A stretch of 6,508 bases of DNA from Pseudonocardia mahuensis (GTDB taxonomy: Bacteria > Actinomycetota > Actinomycetes > Mycobacteriales > Pseudonocardiaceae), in NCBI RefSeq assembly GCF_018531475.1, contig NZ_JAHDTG010000152.1, forward strand, positions 1 to 6,508, written 5' to 3'. Positions 1 through 5,871 of the stretch are shown here, one piece after another; positions within the stretch are counted from its first letter, which is position 1, and every line of letters begins with the position of its first letter. The translations under genes were made by a program, and so were the position numbers. Under the pieces are notes generated by a model. The model did not search any database. It was given only the letters and a program-made list of their open reading frames with translations, and was not told the DNA's origin.

Positions 1-119
1 GCAGATGGAGGCGATGGGCGTCGACCACCTCGCCTGCCTGATCGCCTGGGGCCAGCCCATCGAGGCGGTCGTCGCCCAGATGGAACTGATGGCCGAGCAG
101 GTCCTGCCCGCCTTCGCCG
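1..119. repeat. Left copy of 119-bp perfect terminal inverted repeat
   Basis: Bases 1-119 equal the reverse complement of 6390-6508 without a mismatch. The first difference is base 120 (a) against the complement of 6389 (g). The repeat is protein-coding: it holds the C-terminal part of an LLM monooxygenase in both copies. It starts exactly at the window edge, so the true repeat may extend further outward. No transposase or insertion-sequence terminus is visible next to it. Confidence 0.95.
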
Positions 120-145
120 AGGGCCCCACGCCCTCCAGGGCCTGA
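2..145 (+). CDS. LLM class flavin-dependent monooxygenase, 3' end (partial)
   Basis: The open frame enters from the left edge and gives 47 residues ending at TGA 143-145. The segment GVDHLACLIAWG followed by a helix (MELMAEQVLPAF) is the characteristic C-terminus of luciferase-like, FMN- or F420-dependent oxidoreductases. In that family this region closes the TIM barrel. The N-terminal 85-90% lies outside the window, so substrate and cofactor (FMNH2 or F420) cannot be decided. The presence of a flavin reductase gene at about 2.7 kb favours a two-component FMNH2-dependent oxygenase (inference). The first 39 residues are identical to the right-edge copy; the tail then differs (EGPTPSRA here, GQERA there). 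The amidohydrolase follows within about 40 bases in the same direction, suggesting one operon. Confidence 0.8.
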   Translation, partial: QMEAMGVDHLACLIAWGQPIEAVVAQMELMAEQVLPAFAEGPTPSRA

Positions 146-185
146 CCGCCCCAGCGGCTCGGTGACATGCGGGGGGCTCGGCGAC

Positions 186-1514
186 ATGCAGGCGGCTGTC
201 GCCGAGCTCCCTGCCCCAGACGTACCCACCTACCAGCGGGACGGTGAACAGGTGAACGACATCGCCATCGAGGGCGGCCTGGTCTGGGCCGCCCCAGGCA
301 CACACCACGTGAACGGCCTCGTCGTCATCCAGAACGGGATCATCACGTACGTCGGGCCCGCCGACGACGCCGCGGTGCCCGCCGGGACACGACGTATCGA
401 CGCGACCGGCTGCACCGTCCTACCCGGTCTGATCGACGCGCACGTGCACCTGACGACCAACTCCGACCACGACAACGTGGTGTCGAGCGGCGCCTTCCGC
501 GGGCAGGTGACCAAGCCGGCGAAGCTGCTGCACGGGCTGCGCAACGCCCATCGCGCCCTCGCGGCCGGCTTCACCACCTTGCGGGTGATGGGACACCGCG
601 ACGTCGGAGAGATCGAGCTGCGCGACTTCGTCGAGCGGGGCCTGACCATCGGCCCGCGGCTGCTGGTCTCCCCGTGGTGGATCACCATGACCAACGGCCA
701 CGGCGACCTGTTCTACCCGCCCTACACCCCCCGCCGCCGCTGGGACACCGCCGACGGCGTCGACGAGTGCCGCAAGCTTGTCCGGCTGCAAGCTCGCGAG
801 GGCGCCGACTTCATCAAAGTCATGGCCAGCGGCGGAATGTCACCTGGCGAGCAGCCCCACTGGCCGAACTACACCGTCGCCGAGCTCACCGCGATCGTCG
901 ACGAGGCACACGACCTCGACCTACGCGTCGCCGCACACGCACTGTCGATCGACGGGATCCGCCGCAGCCTCGCCGCCGGGGTCGACAGTATCGAGCACGG
1001 CTCCTACCTGGACGAGCCCACCGCCAAGGAGATGGCCGAGCGCGGCACCTACCTGGTGCCGACCATGGCCTTCAACGACTGGTGCCAACGCGAAGGAACC
1101 CGCCGCGGACTCACCCCCGAGGGCGTGGAGGACCTGCGCGACGCCCACGACCGCACGCTCGAGGCCTTCGCCATCGCCCGCCAGGCCGGAGTCCGGATCG
1201 CCATGGGCACCGACTCCTCCGGCACGCTGTGCCCCTTCGGTGCGCACGCCCGGGAGCTGGAGCTCTACGTCGAGCACGGCATGACACCGGAGGAAGCCCT
1301 GACCACGGCCACGGCTACCGCGGCCGAGCTGCTCCAGCGCGAACACCAGATCGGCAAGCTCGCGGCCGGCTTCGCCGGGGACGTCGTGGTCGTCACCGGC
1401 GATGTGCTGTCCGATATCCGACTGCTCGGTGACCAGAGCAACATCGCGCACGTCCTCACCGCCGGTGTGGACCGCAGCGACTATCTCGCCGCTGCGGCGT
1501 CGGTCCTCAGCTGA
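186..1514 (+). CDS. Metal-dependent amidohydrolase, imidazolonepropionase/prolidase-like
   Basis: A cytosolic amidohydrolase-superfamily enzyme that probably hydrolyses a C-N bond in an amide, lactam or cyclic substrate. It is about 442 residues from ATG 186. Counting from the alternative GTG at 162, the metal-site residues are all present: H94 and H96 in IDAHVH, K219 in FIKVMASGG (the position of the carboxylated bridging lysine), H259 in VAAHA, H279 in IEHGS and D351 in GTDSSG. The small N-terminal beta-sandwich (LVVIQNGIITYVGP) and its C-terminal return (GKLAAGFAGDVVVV) are also intact. This pattern fits the binuclear COG1228 group (imidazolonepropionase and Xaa-Pro dipeptidase-like amidohydrolases). 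ATG 186 was chosen because a G-rich stretch lies about 9 bases upstream; GTG 162 and GTG 252 are possible. The position after an LLM oxygenase suggests it opens or deacylates an oxidised product. The exact substrate is unknown. Confidence 0.88.
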   Translation: MQAAVAELPAPDVPTYQRDGEQVNDIAIEGGLVWAAPGTHHVNGLVVIQNGIITYVGPADDAAVPAGTRRIDATGCTVLPGLIDAHVHLTTNSDHDNVVSSGAFRGQVTKPAKLLHGLRNAHRALAAGFTTLRVMGHRDVGEIELRDFVERGLTIGPRLLVSPWWITMTNGHGDLFYPPYTPRRRWDTADGVDECRKLVRLQAREGADFIKVMASGGMSPGEQPHWPNYTVAELTAIVDEAHDLDLRVAAHALSIDGIRRSLAAGVDSIEHGSYLDEPTAKEMAERGTYLVPTMAFNDWCQREGTRRGLTPEGVEDLRDAHDRTLEAFAIARQAGVRIAMGTDSSGTLCPFGAHARELELYVEHGMTPEEALTTATATAAELLQREHQIGKLAAGFAGDVVVVTGDVLSDIRLLGDQSNIAHVLTAGVDRSDYLAAAASVLS

Positions 1515-1560
1515 CCGCGGCGCCAGGTCGAGTGGGCCACCACAGGGAAAGCAGGAATGC

Positions 1561-2370
1561 ATGAGTTGGGTTCGTGTTCGGGGCTTCGACTGCTTCGTGG
1601 CGGAGTTCGGCAGCGGTGACCGCACTATCGTGTTGATTCACGGGTGGTGCAGCGACTCGACCGACTGGGTCGACCAGATTTCTGCTTTCGCCGGCGACGC
1701 GCGTGTTGTGACACTCGACCTGCGGGGGCACGGACATTCCGAACGGACCGCGAGCGGGTACGGGAGCGTGGAGCTCGCCGAGGACGTGATCGCCGTCCTC
1801 GACCATCTGGGCCTGAGCGACAGCCATCTGGTCGGGCATTCCCTGGGCGGCATCATCGCCCATCTGGTGGCTGTGCGCCGCCCGGACCTGGTCCGCTCGG
1901 TCCTGCTGATCGACCCGGCCTACGGGCAGCCCGAGGAGTGGGAGGGCCAGGTTCGCGCGATCATCGGCGACCCGGCTTCCGCCGACAGCGCAGAACGCGC
2001 CGCGGTGGCAGCCGACCTCGAGCCGGAGGTACACAACAGCGTCACCGCCGCCCGCCGGATCCGACGCCGGCTACAGGCGCTCGCACTCGGGCCCGAGGTC
2101 GTCTGGCCCACCTTTGCCGGCATGTGGTGCGGCGAGGACGCGCCGGGGCTCCGCCCGCAGACCGAACGCGCGATCCGCGAGCGCCGCCGGCCGACACTGT
2201 GCATCTACGCCTACGAGCCGACCTACATCTGGGAGTCGCACCTCGTCGACGAGCTCGGTCTCGATACCCGGGTCGAGCTCTGGACAGGCGTCACCCACTT
2301 CCTGCACCAGGACGACCCGGAGCGGTTCAACAAAGTTGCATCAGCCTGGTTCGACGCGAATCGCCTGTAA
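1561..2370 (+). CDS. Alpha/beta hydrolase fold enzyme
   Basis: A 269-residue alpha/beta hydrolase, probably an esterase, lactonase or C-C bond hydrolase in the cytosol. The oxyanion-hole motif is HGW at about residues 27-29 (LIHGWCSDS). The nucleophile elbow is GHSLGG with Ser94, the LDLRGHGHS segment is typical of the fold, and the catalytic histidine is His246 (GVTHFLHQ). The acid is less clear: the usual position after strand 7 reads YAYEP (Glu219), while an Asp is present after strand 6 (LIDPAYG, Asp118), as in some subfamilies. ATG 1561 is preferred over a longer reading because AGGA lies 4 bases upstream and the family's N-terminal strand begins immediately. It starts 46 bases after the amidohydrolase stop, so co-transcription is likely. 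It probably acts after the oxygenase and amidohydrolase on a ring-opened or ester intermediate (inference). Confidence 0.87.
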   Translation: MSWVRVRGFDCFVAEFGSGDRTIVLIHGWCSDSTDWVDQISAFAGDARVVTLDLRGHGHSERTASGYGSVELAEDVIAVLDHLGLSDSHLVGHSLGGIIAHLVAVRRPDLVRSVLLIDPAYGQPEEWEGQVRAIIGDPASADSAERAAVAADLEPEVHNSVTAARRIRRRLQALALGPEVVWPTFAGMWCGEDAPGLRPQTERAIRERRRPTLCIYAYEPTYIWESHLVDELGLDTRVELWTGVTHFLHQDDPERFNKVASAWFDANRL

Positions 2371-2420
2371 CCCAACAAGTGCTCCGTCAGTACTTCTGGC
2401 CACAGAAAGGAAGCGGCAGG

Positions 2421-2609
2421 ATGCCCTACATCGAGGTGAAGGTTTTCGAGGATCGCTTCGAGGACCCGTCATTCTCGCAGCGGATGGTCGAGGCGGTCAC
2501 ACAGGCCATGATCTCCGTGCTCGGCGAGGAGGTCGGCGCGGAGTCGACCGTCATCGTCGAAGGCGTCCCGCGCAACCGCTGGGGCCACGGCGGCAAGCTG
2601 ATGGGCTGA
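2421..2609 (+). CDS. 4-oxalocrotonate tautomerase-family protein
   Basis: A 62-residue protein starting MPYIEVKVFEDRF. After Met removal, Pro1 becomes the catalytic base that defines the tautomerase superfamily. Its length matches the classic 4-OT subunit, which assembles as a homohexamer and interconverts enol and keto forms of dicarboxylate intermediates. In Pro1 numbering, Arg11 is conserved. The position of canonical Arg39 reads Thr, and Phe50 is replaced by Trp in the segment NRWGHGG. Loss of Arg39 suggests a different substrate or chemistry from 4-oxalocrotonate. A purine-rich stretch (AAAGGAAG) sits upstream of ATG 2421. The gene lies 50 bases after the alpha/beta hydrolase and is followed by a strong hairpin. 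It plausibly tautomerises a dienol or enol product of ring opening. Confidence 0.85.
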   Translation: MPYIEVKVFEDRFEDPSFSQRMVEAVTQAMISVLGEEVGAESTVIVEGVPRNRWGHGGKLMG

Positions 2610-2618
2610 CCCCACAGG

Positions 2619-2647
2619 CGGCGCGCACTGCTCCCTGATGCGCGCCG
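2619..2647 (+). terminator. Hairpin after the tautomerase gene (terminator or attenuator)
   Basis: A perfect 9-bp GC-rich stem pairs CGGCGCGCA at 2619-2627 with TGCGCGCCG at 2639-2647, with an 11-base loop. It begins 10 bases after the tautomerase stop and is followed by TTCAAAT rather than a long T tract. It could be a weak intrinsic terminator, an attenuator or an mRNA-stabilising stem between the upstream genes and the flavin reductase. The stem is certain from the sequence; its function is inferred. Confidence 0.5.
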
Positions 2648-2696
2648 TTCAAATCTCACCCGCGTGACTTCGACAACCCGAGCCGAAAGTAGATCA

Positions 2697-3209
2697 ATGC
2701 CCTCGAAACTGAGTATCGGTCCGCTGCCTGTTGACGAAGCGGAGTTGAGGCGGGCCTACAGCTGTTTCCCCAGCGGTGTGACCGCTGTCTGTGCGCTGGA
2801 CGACGAGGAGCCCGTCGGGATCGCGGCGAGCTCGTTCACCTCTGTCTCGATCACTCCACCGCTGGTGTCGGTCTGTGTGGCACACAGCTCGACGACGTGG
2901 CCGCGGTTGCGGCAGCTGCCCCGGCTGGGGGTGAGCGTGCTCGCCGACGGCCAGGAGGCGCTGTGCCGCTCACTCGCGGCGAAGGACCGCGACCGGTTCG
3001 CCGACGTGCCGTGGGAGCCCAGCGAAGACGGCGCCATCTTCGTCAGGGGCGCTGCAGCATGGCTCGAGTGCTCGGTGCACTCCGAGGTGACCGCGGGCGA
3101 CCACGACATCGTGCTGCTGCAGATCCACCGTCTGACCGCAGATCCCCGCAACGAGCCGCTGGTCTTCCACAGCAGCCGGTTCCGTCGCCTCATCGCACTC
3201 GAATCCTGA
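2697..3209 (+). CDS. Flavin reductase domain protein (HpaC/HsaB-like)
   Basis: An NAD(P)H:flavin reductase of the small split-barrel family, 170 residues from ATG 2697. It reduces free FMN or FAD for a partner monooxygenase. Visible family signatures are FPSGVTAVCA near the N-terminus, then GIAASSFTSVSITPPLVSVC (flavin-binding strand-turn), STTWPRL, AGDHDIVLLQI with the conserved G-D-H, and PLVFHSSRFRRL at the C-terminus. An upstream GTG at 2664 would add 11 residues, but no ribosome site precedes it; GAAAG lies a short way before ATG 2697. No complete flavin monooxygenase lies in the window. The partial LLM genes at one or both edges are the obvious partners (inference). It is separated from the tautomerase gene by a hairpin, so it may be expressed at a different level from the upstream genes. 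Confidence 0.88.
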   Translation: MPSKLSIGPLPVDEAELRRAYSCFPSGVTAVCALDDEEPVGIAASSFTSVSITPPLVSVCVAHSSTTWPRLRQLPRLGVSVLADGQEALCRSLAAKDRDRFADVPWEPSEDGAIFVRGAAAWLECSVHSEVTAGDHDIVLLQIHRLTADPRNEPLVFHSSRFRRLIALES

Positions 3210-3393
3210 CCGGGCAGCCATGTCGCGAGCCGGGCAGTCCCCACCCTCTCACCCGTGGGCCAACCGGCACGGTCCCCAGGCCAGACCCGCTTCGCCTCCC
3301 GAAGACCGGCGGAGCGTCCTACCGCGGACATAGCGAGACAGTATGGTTCTCCCAGCGTCAACGAGGGCCGGGCAGGTGGAAGGGAATCGTGGA
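3210..3393 (+). other. Intergenic region before the TetR gene
   Basis: These 184 bases contain no credible gene. An octamer CCGGGCAG occurs twice close together just after the flavin reductase stop. I see no convincing -35/-10 pair, palindromic operator or terminator. A promoter for the TetR gene would be expected here, but the sequence does not show one clearly. Confidence 0.3.
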
Positions 3394-3981
3394 GTGCGAG
3401 CGAGACCTCGTTCCGATGCCACCCGCCTCACCCTCCTCAATGCAGCCCTCGATGTTGCTGCCGAGTACGGGGTCAAGGGCGTCACCCACCGACGGGTCGC
3501 CAGCGCCGCCGGCCTGTCCCTCGGGCTGACCAGCTACCACTTCGCCAACCTCGACGATCTACTACTCGAGGCGTTCCGGCTCTTCGTCTCGCACACCTCG
3601 GCCCTGTACGAGCGTCAGTTCCACGAGGCCACCGACCTCGAGTCCATGATCGAGGCGGCCCTCGCGGTCGTGAACGCGGTCAAGGACAGTGCCCGAGAAC
3701 GCACCCTGCTCTACGAGCTCTACGCCCAGAGCGTCCGCGACCCCGCCTACCGAGAGCTCGTCATTTCCTGGGCAGCATCAGCACGCGCGGGTGTGGAACG
3801 TCTCTACAGCGCACGCACTGCCCGGTTCCTCGAGGCCGCCTGGGAAGGCGCCAACGCGCAGCTGATCCAAGGTCGCGACGATCAGTCCGAGGATGAACTA
3901 CGCGACCTGTTCCGCCTGATCCTGCTTCAAGACTCGAACGAGCCCACAGGCGGCACGACCGCAGCCACCCCTCGCGGCTGA
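3394..3981 (+). CDS. TetR/AcrR family transcriptional regulator
   Basis: A probable ligand-responsive repressor of about 195 residues. The N-terminal helix-turn-helix is clear: TLLNAALDVAAEYG, GVTHRRVASAAGLSLG, then LTSYHFANLDDLLLEAF, where the YHF motif marks the recognition helix end in TetR proteins. The remainder is a helical ligand-binding and dimerisation domain ending in a short Gly/Thr-rich tail. GTG 3394 was chosen because GGAAGGG lies 9 bases upstream. An ATG at 3343 in the same frame would add 17 residues of atypical sequence without a good ribosome site. It follows the catabolic genes in the same direction after a gap of about 180 bases, so it probably has its own promoter and regulates the cluster (inference). 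No operator palindrome was found. Confidence 0.88.
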   Translation: MRARPRSDATRLTLLNAALDVAAEYGVKGVTHRRVASAAGLSLGLTSYHFANLDDLLLEAFRLFVSHTSALYERQFHEATDLESMIEAALAVVNAVKDSARERTLLYELYAQSVRDPAYRELVISWAASARAGVERLYSARTARFLEAAWEGANAQLIQGRDDQSEDELRDLFRLILLQDSNEPTGGTTAATPRG

Positions 3982-3986
3982 GAGGC

Positions 3987-4007
3987 GCCGGCGTGTGGCC
4001 AGCCGGC
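3987..4007 (+). terminator. Small stem-loop just after the TetR gene
   Basis: GCCGGC at 3987-3992 pairs with GCCGGC at 4002-4007 across a 9-base loop, starting 5 bases after the TetR stop. There is no T tract. At this GC content such stems occur by chance, so the assignment as terminator for the left arm is tentative. Confidence 0.25.
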
Positions 4008-4022
4008 CGAGACTGCGTTCGA

Positions 4023-4300
4023 CTACCCAGCGGCGGGGATGACCGCGAGCCCGCGTTCACCTGCAGATTCGCGCACGACCTCGATCGTGGTGCACAGGAA
4101 GGTCCGAGCCCACGCGGGTAGGCGCCCGGCGAAGCCGCCGTCGCGAAGACGAACCGTCCCGGGGTGGTGAGGTAGGTCCACAGCAGGATGGTCTTCGCGC
4201 CGGCAGCACCACCAGCACCAGGACCATCAGCACCGTGATCGGCAGGACCGAAGCGCTCCTGGCCGCGACCGGCCGGCAGCTCGCGGGGCCGACCTGACTG
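4023..4300 (-). pseudogene. Unidentified decayed coding remnant
   Basis: The minus strand carries a protein-like tail ending at TAG 4025-4023. It includes the segments GGFAGRLPAWARTFLC and VVRESAGERGLAVIPAAG. An alternative frame slightly upstream contains a hydrophobic run (PITVLMVLVLVVLP) and LLWTYLTTPGRFVF. These pieces sit in different frames with no shared start, so they look like remains of one or two broken genes, one perhaps for a membrane protein. I do not recognise the family. The assignment rests only on protein-like composition. Confidence 0.25.
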
Positions 4301-4327
4301 TCCTGCGTGCGATCCAGCGCCACTCCC

Positions 4328-4610
4328 TCAGCTCGCCGACGGCCCGGGGCAGTCGCCGATCGCCTGCACCACTCGGTCGTAGCCGGGCAGGTCGGCCCCG
4401 GCTCCCGCCCCGAACCCGGAGACCGAGCAGTACACGAGCCGCGGGTCAAGCAGCGCCGCGTCCGCAGCGGCCAGTCCTCAGCGGTCCGGGCCGCTCCACC
4501 TCGACGACGTCCGCGCCGAGGTCGCCGAACAACACGGTGGCGTAGGCCGATGACGCGGCCGAGGTCGGCGACGAGCACGCCGTCGCGCGCCCGAGGGAGG
4601 CCTCGGACAT
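4328..4610 (-). pseudogene. Decayed CaiB/BaiF (class III) CoA-transferase
   Basis: Functional family members are about 390-residue enzymes that transfer CoA between acyl-CoA and a free acid. Here only fragments remain. ATG 4610-4608 opens a frame in which VLVADLGRVIG, a typical N-terminal CaiB strand, is read only after a frame shift. The original frame then returns with AYATVLFGDLGADVVEVERPG, the conserved CaiB N-terminus. About 50-60 residues that normally follow are missing. A third piece in another frame reads LLDPRLVYCSVSGFGAGAGA and DLPGYDRVVQAIG, the conserved CaiB middle region, ending at TGA 4330-4328. The C-terminal half is absent or unrecognisable. It lies directly downstream of the broken acyl-CoA dehydrogenase, the usual order of a glutaryl-CoA or related acyl-CoA catabolic pair. 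It cannot encode an active enzyme. Confidence 0.8.
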
Positions 4611-4673
4611 GATCTGTCGACTCCGTCGTCGGACCGGGCGGCGCCTCGGGCGCGTGCGGCGCCACCCGATGTC

Positions 4674-5163
4674 TTACCCCGCGGCCGGGGAGGGCGGCGG
4701 CACCAGCACGGGTCCGCTGCCGAGGGCGGGGATCCGGTCACCGCCTACCCGGTCAGCGGGCTGTGCATCTCGCTCGTGCCCTCGTCGGTCAGCAGGGACT
4801 GCAGGCCGTTCGCGTGCCGCAGCGTCGTGTGCTCGACGGTGATCCGCTGCTGTCGAGGACCGGTCCCCGCCGTGTCACCGGGCGGTGGTCCGCATCGACA
4901 GCGAGCCCTGCACGGAGACGATGCTGCGGAACCCGCTGTCCGCACCTCCGGCGCTGCGCAGCCCGGCCCGTAGGACACCGCATCGCGCCCGCGCAGTCGT
5001 AGCCCTGCAGGTGCATGCCCAGCACCCCGAGCGGCCCGCGCGCCCCGAGCGGCCCCGAGCCCCCGAGCTCCTTGGCGATCTCGTGCGGCGGGGCCTCACT
5101 CACCGAGTCGTCGGTCAAGACCCGGCGGACGGGGTCCGCCGGCGGCGGAGTGCAGGACACGAC
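4674..5163 (-). pseudogene. Decayed acyl-CoA dehydrogenase (glutaryl-CoA dehydrogenase type)
   Basis: Intact relatives are FAD flavoproteins of about 390-400 residues; only about 160 codons are left, in at least three frames. In order, the minus strand shows: an N-terminal piece with HEIAKELG and LGMHLQGYDCAGA; a shifted piece with ADSGFRSIVSVQGSLSM, the helix before the active-site domain; and then MRTTAR followed directly by TGA 4877-4875. The family normally has about 60-70 residues between VQGSL and the GSMRT motif, so an internal deletion is evident. The C-terminal piece is shifted again (RITVEHTTLRHANG, DEGTSEMHS) and is cut by TAG 4747-4745 where Gln or Arg is expected before AVTG. A further shift yields IPALGSGPV up to TAA 4676-4674. 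Acyl-CoA binding and catalytic segments are missing, so it is non-functional. It lies just downstream of the intact HAD gene, whose stop is at 5181-5179. Confidence 0.82.
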
Positions 5164-5178
5164 GTCGCGCCAGTTGTG

Positions 5179-5805
5179 TCAGGACGGCACCAGGTCCCGG
5201 CCGAGCGCGTAGGCCGCGCGCAGGTCGAGGCCCTCGTAGACGACGGCGCACCGGTCGCGCAGCAGGTCGGTGGGGTTGATGCCGACGGTGCGGGTGAGCC
5301 GCTCGAACAGCAGCATGTCGGAGCGGGAGTCGCCGTAGGCCGTGCAGTCGTCCTCGCTCAGCCCGAGGTCCGCGAGCAGGCCCAGGGTGATGTCGACCTT
5401 GTCCTGCAGGGTCAGCAGCGAATCCGTGGTCGGCGGGCGGCCGGGCACGACGTCCGAGCCGAACGTCCGGTGCGCACCCCACCCCTCCAACCTGCGCACG
5501 AAGAAGTGCGGGGACTGGGAGATCACGGCGATGTGTTCGCCGCGGGCCCGGATGTCCGCGAAGACCTCCGGGACGCCTTCGATCCAGGCGGCGGCCGCGA
5601 AGGCGGCGTCGATCTCGGCATCGGAGGCGTCCATCCAGAGGGGCAGCACCGACTCCCAGAACTGCAGGTCGGTCAGCTCTCCGGCGTTCCAGGCCCGTTC
5701 GACGGCGTCCGCGACCTCGAACGTGCCGAGGTGACGTGACAGTTCCACGGTGGCGGCGCCGCGCAGCAGCGTGCCGTCCATGTCGAAGACGTGCAGGCGG
5801 GTCAT
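5179..5805 (-). CDS. HAD-superfamily phosphatase, subclass IB (SerB-like)
   Basis: A 208-residue haloacid-dehalogenase-fold hydrolase that probably removes phosphate from a small metabolite in the cytosol. All four HAD motifs are present: motif I DMDGT (nucleophile Asp8, acid/base Asp10), motif II Ser96 in VISQSP, motif III Lys136 in LQDKVDI and motif IV GDSRSD (Asp159 and Asp163 for Mg2+). A helical C1 cap lies between motifs I and II (about residues 18-80). The order and the GDSRSD motif fit the HAD-IB group that includes phosphoserine phosphatase, but substrate residues do not allow a specific name. AGGAG lies 4 bases before ATG 5805, making the start secure. A G-rich four-run motif lies about 35 bases further upstream. 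It is the only intact gene between the NIPSNAP gene and the pseudogenes; its link to the catabolic clusters is unclear. Confidence 0.88.
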   Translation of the reverse strand: MTRLHVFDMDGTLLRGAATVELSRHLGTFEVADAVERAWNAGELTDLQFWESVLPLWMDASDAEIDAAFAAAAWIEGVPEVFADIRARGEHIAVISQSPHFFVRRLEGWGAHRTFGSDVVPGRPPTTDSLLTLQDKVDITLGLLADLGLSEDDCTAYGDSRSDMLLFERLTRTVGINPTDLLRDRCAVVYEGLDLRAAYALGRDLVPS

Positions 5806-5809
5806 GGTT

Positions 5810-5814
5810 CTCCT
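5810..5814 (-). promoter_or_regulatory. Ribosome binding site of the HAD gene
   Basis: AGGAG on the minus strand, with 4 bases (AACC) between it and the ATG at 5805. It fixes the start of the phosphatase and is one of the clearest Shine-Dalgarno sites in the window. Confidence 0.75.
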
Positions 5815-5837
5815 AGCGGGTGGCTCGGCGCGCCGCC

Positions 5838-5856
5838 GGGGAGGGGAGGGGCGGGG
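5838..5856 (+). other. Four-run G-quadruplex motif upstream of the HAD gene
   Basis: Four runs of GGGG (5838-5841, 5843-5846, 5848-5851, 5853-5856) are separated by single bases A, A and C. This is an ideal four-tetrad, single-base-loop quadruplex pattern on the + strand. That strand is the template for the HAD gene, whose start codon is about 32 bases away. Whether it folds or regulates is inference. Confidence 0.55.
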
Positions 5857-5871
5857 CGCCGGAGGACTGCG

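Noticed and set aside
1644..2609. Plus-strand open frame of 321 codons spanning the hydrolase and tautomerase
   Set aside because: Only its last 62 codons are real (the tautomerase); the rest is an Arg-rich shadow of the alpha/beta hydrolase in another frame.
4057..4665. Long minus-strand open frame of 202 codons over the pseudogene region
   Set aside because: It only crosses fragments of the CaiB remnant and reads mostly Arg/Pro/Gly-rich frame-shifted sequence, as expected by chance at this GC content.
4885..5739. Plus-strand open frame of 284 codons opposite the HAD gene and dehydrogenase remnant
   Set aside because: It is the antisense shadow of a gene with complete HAD motifs, and its own translation has no recognisable domain.
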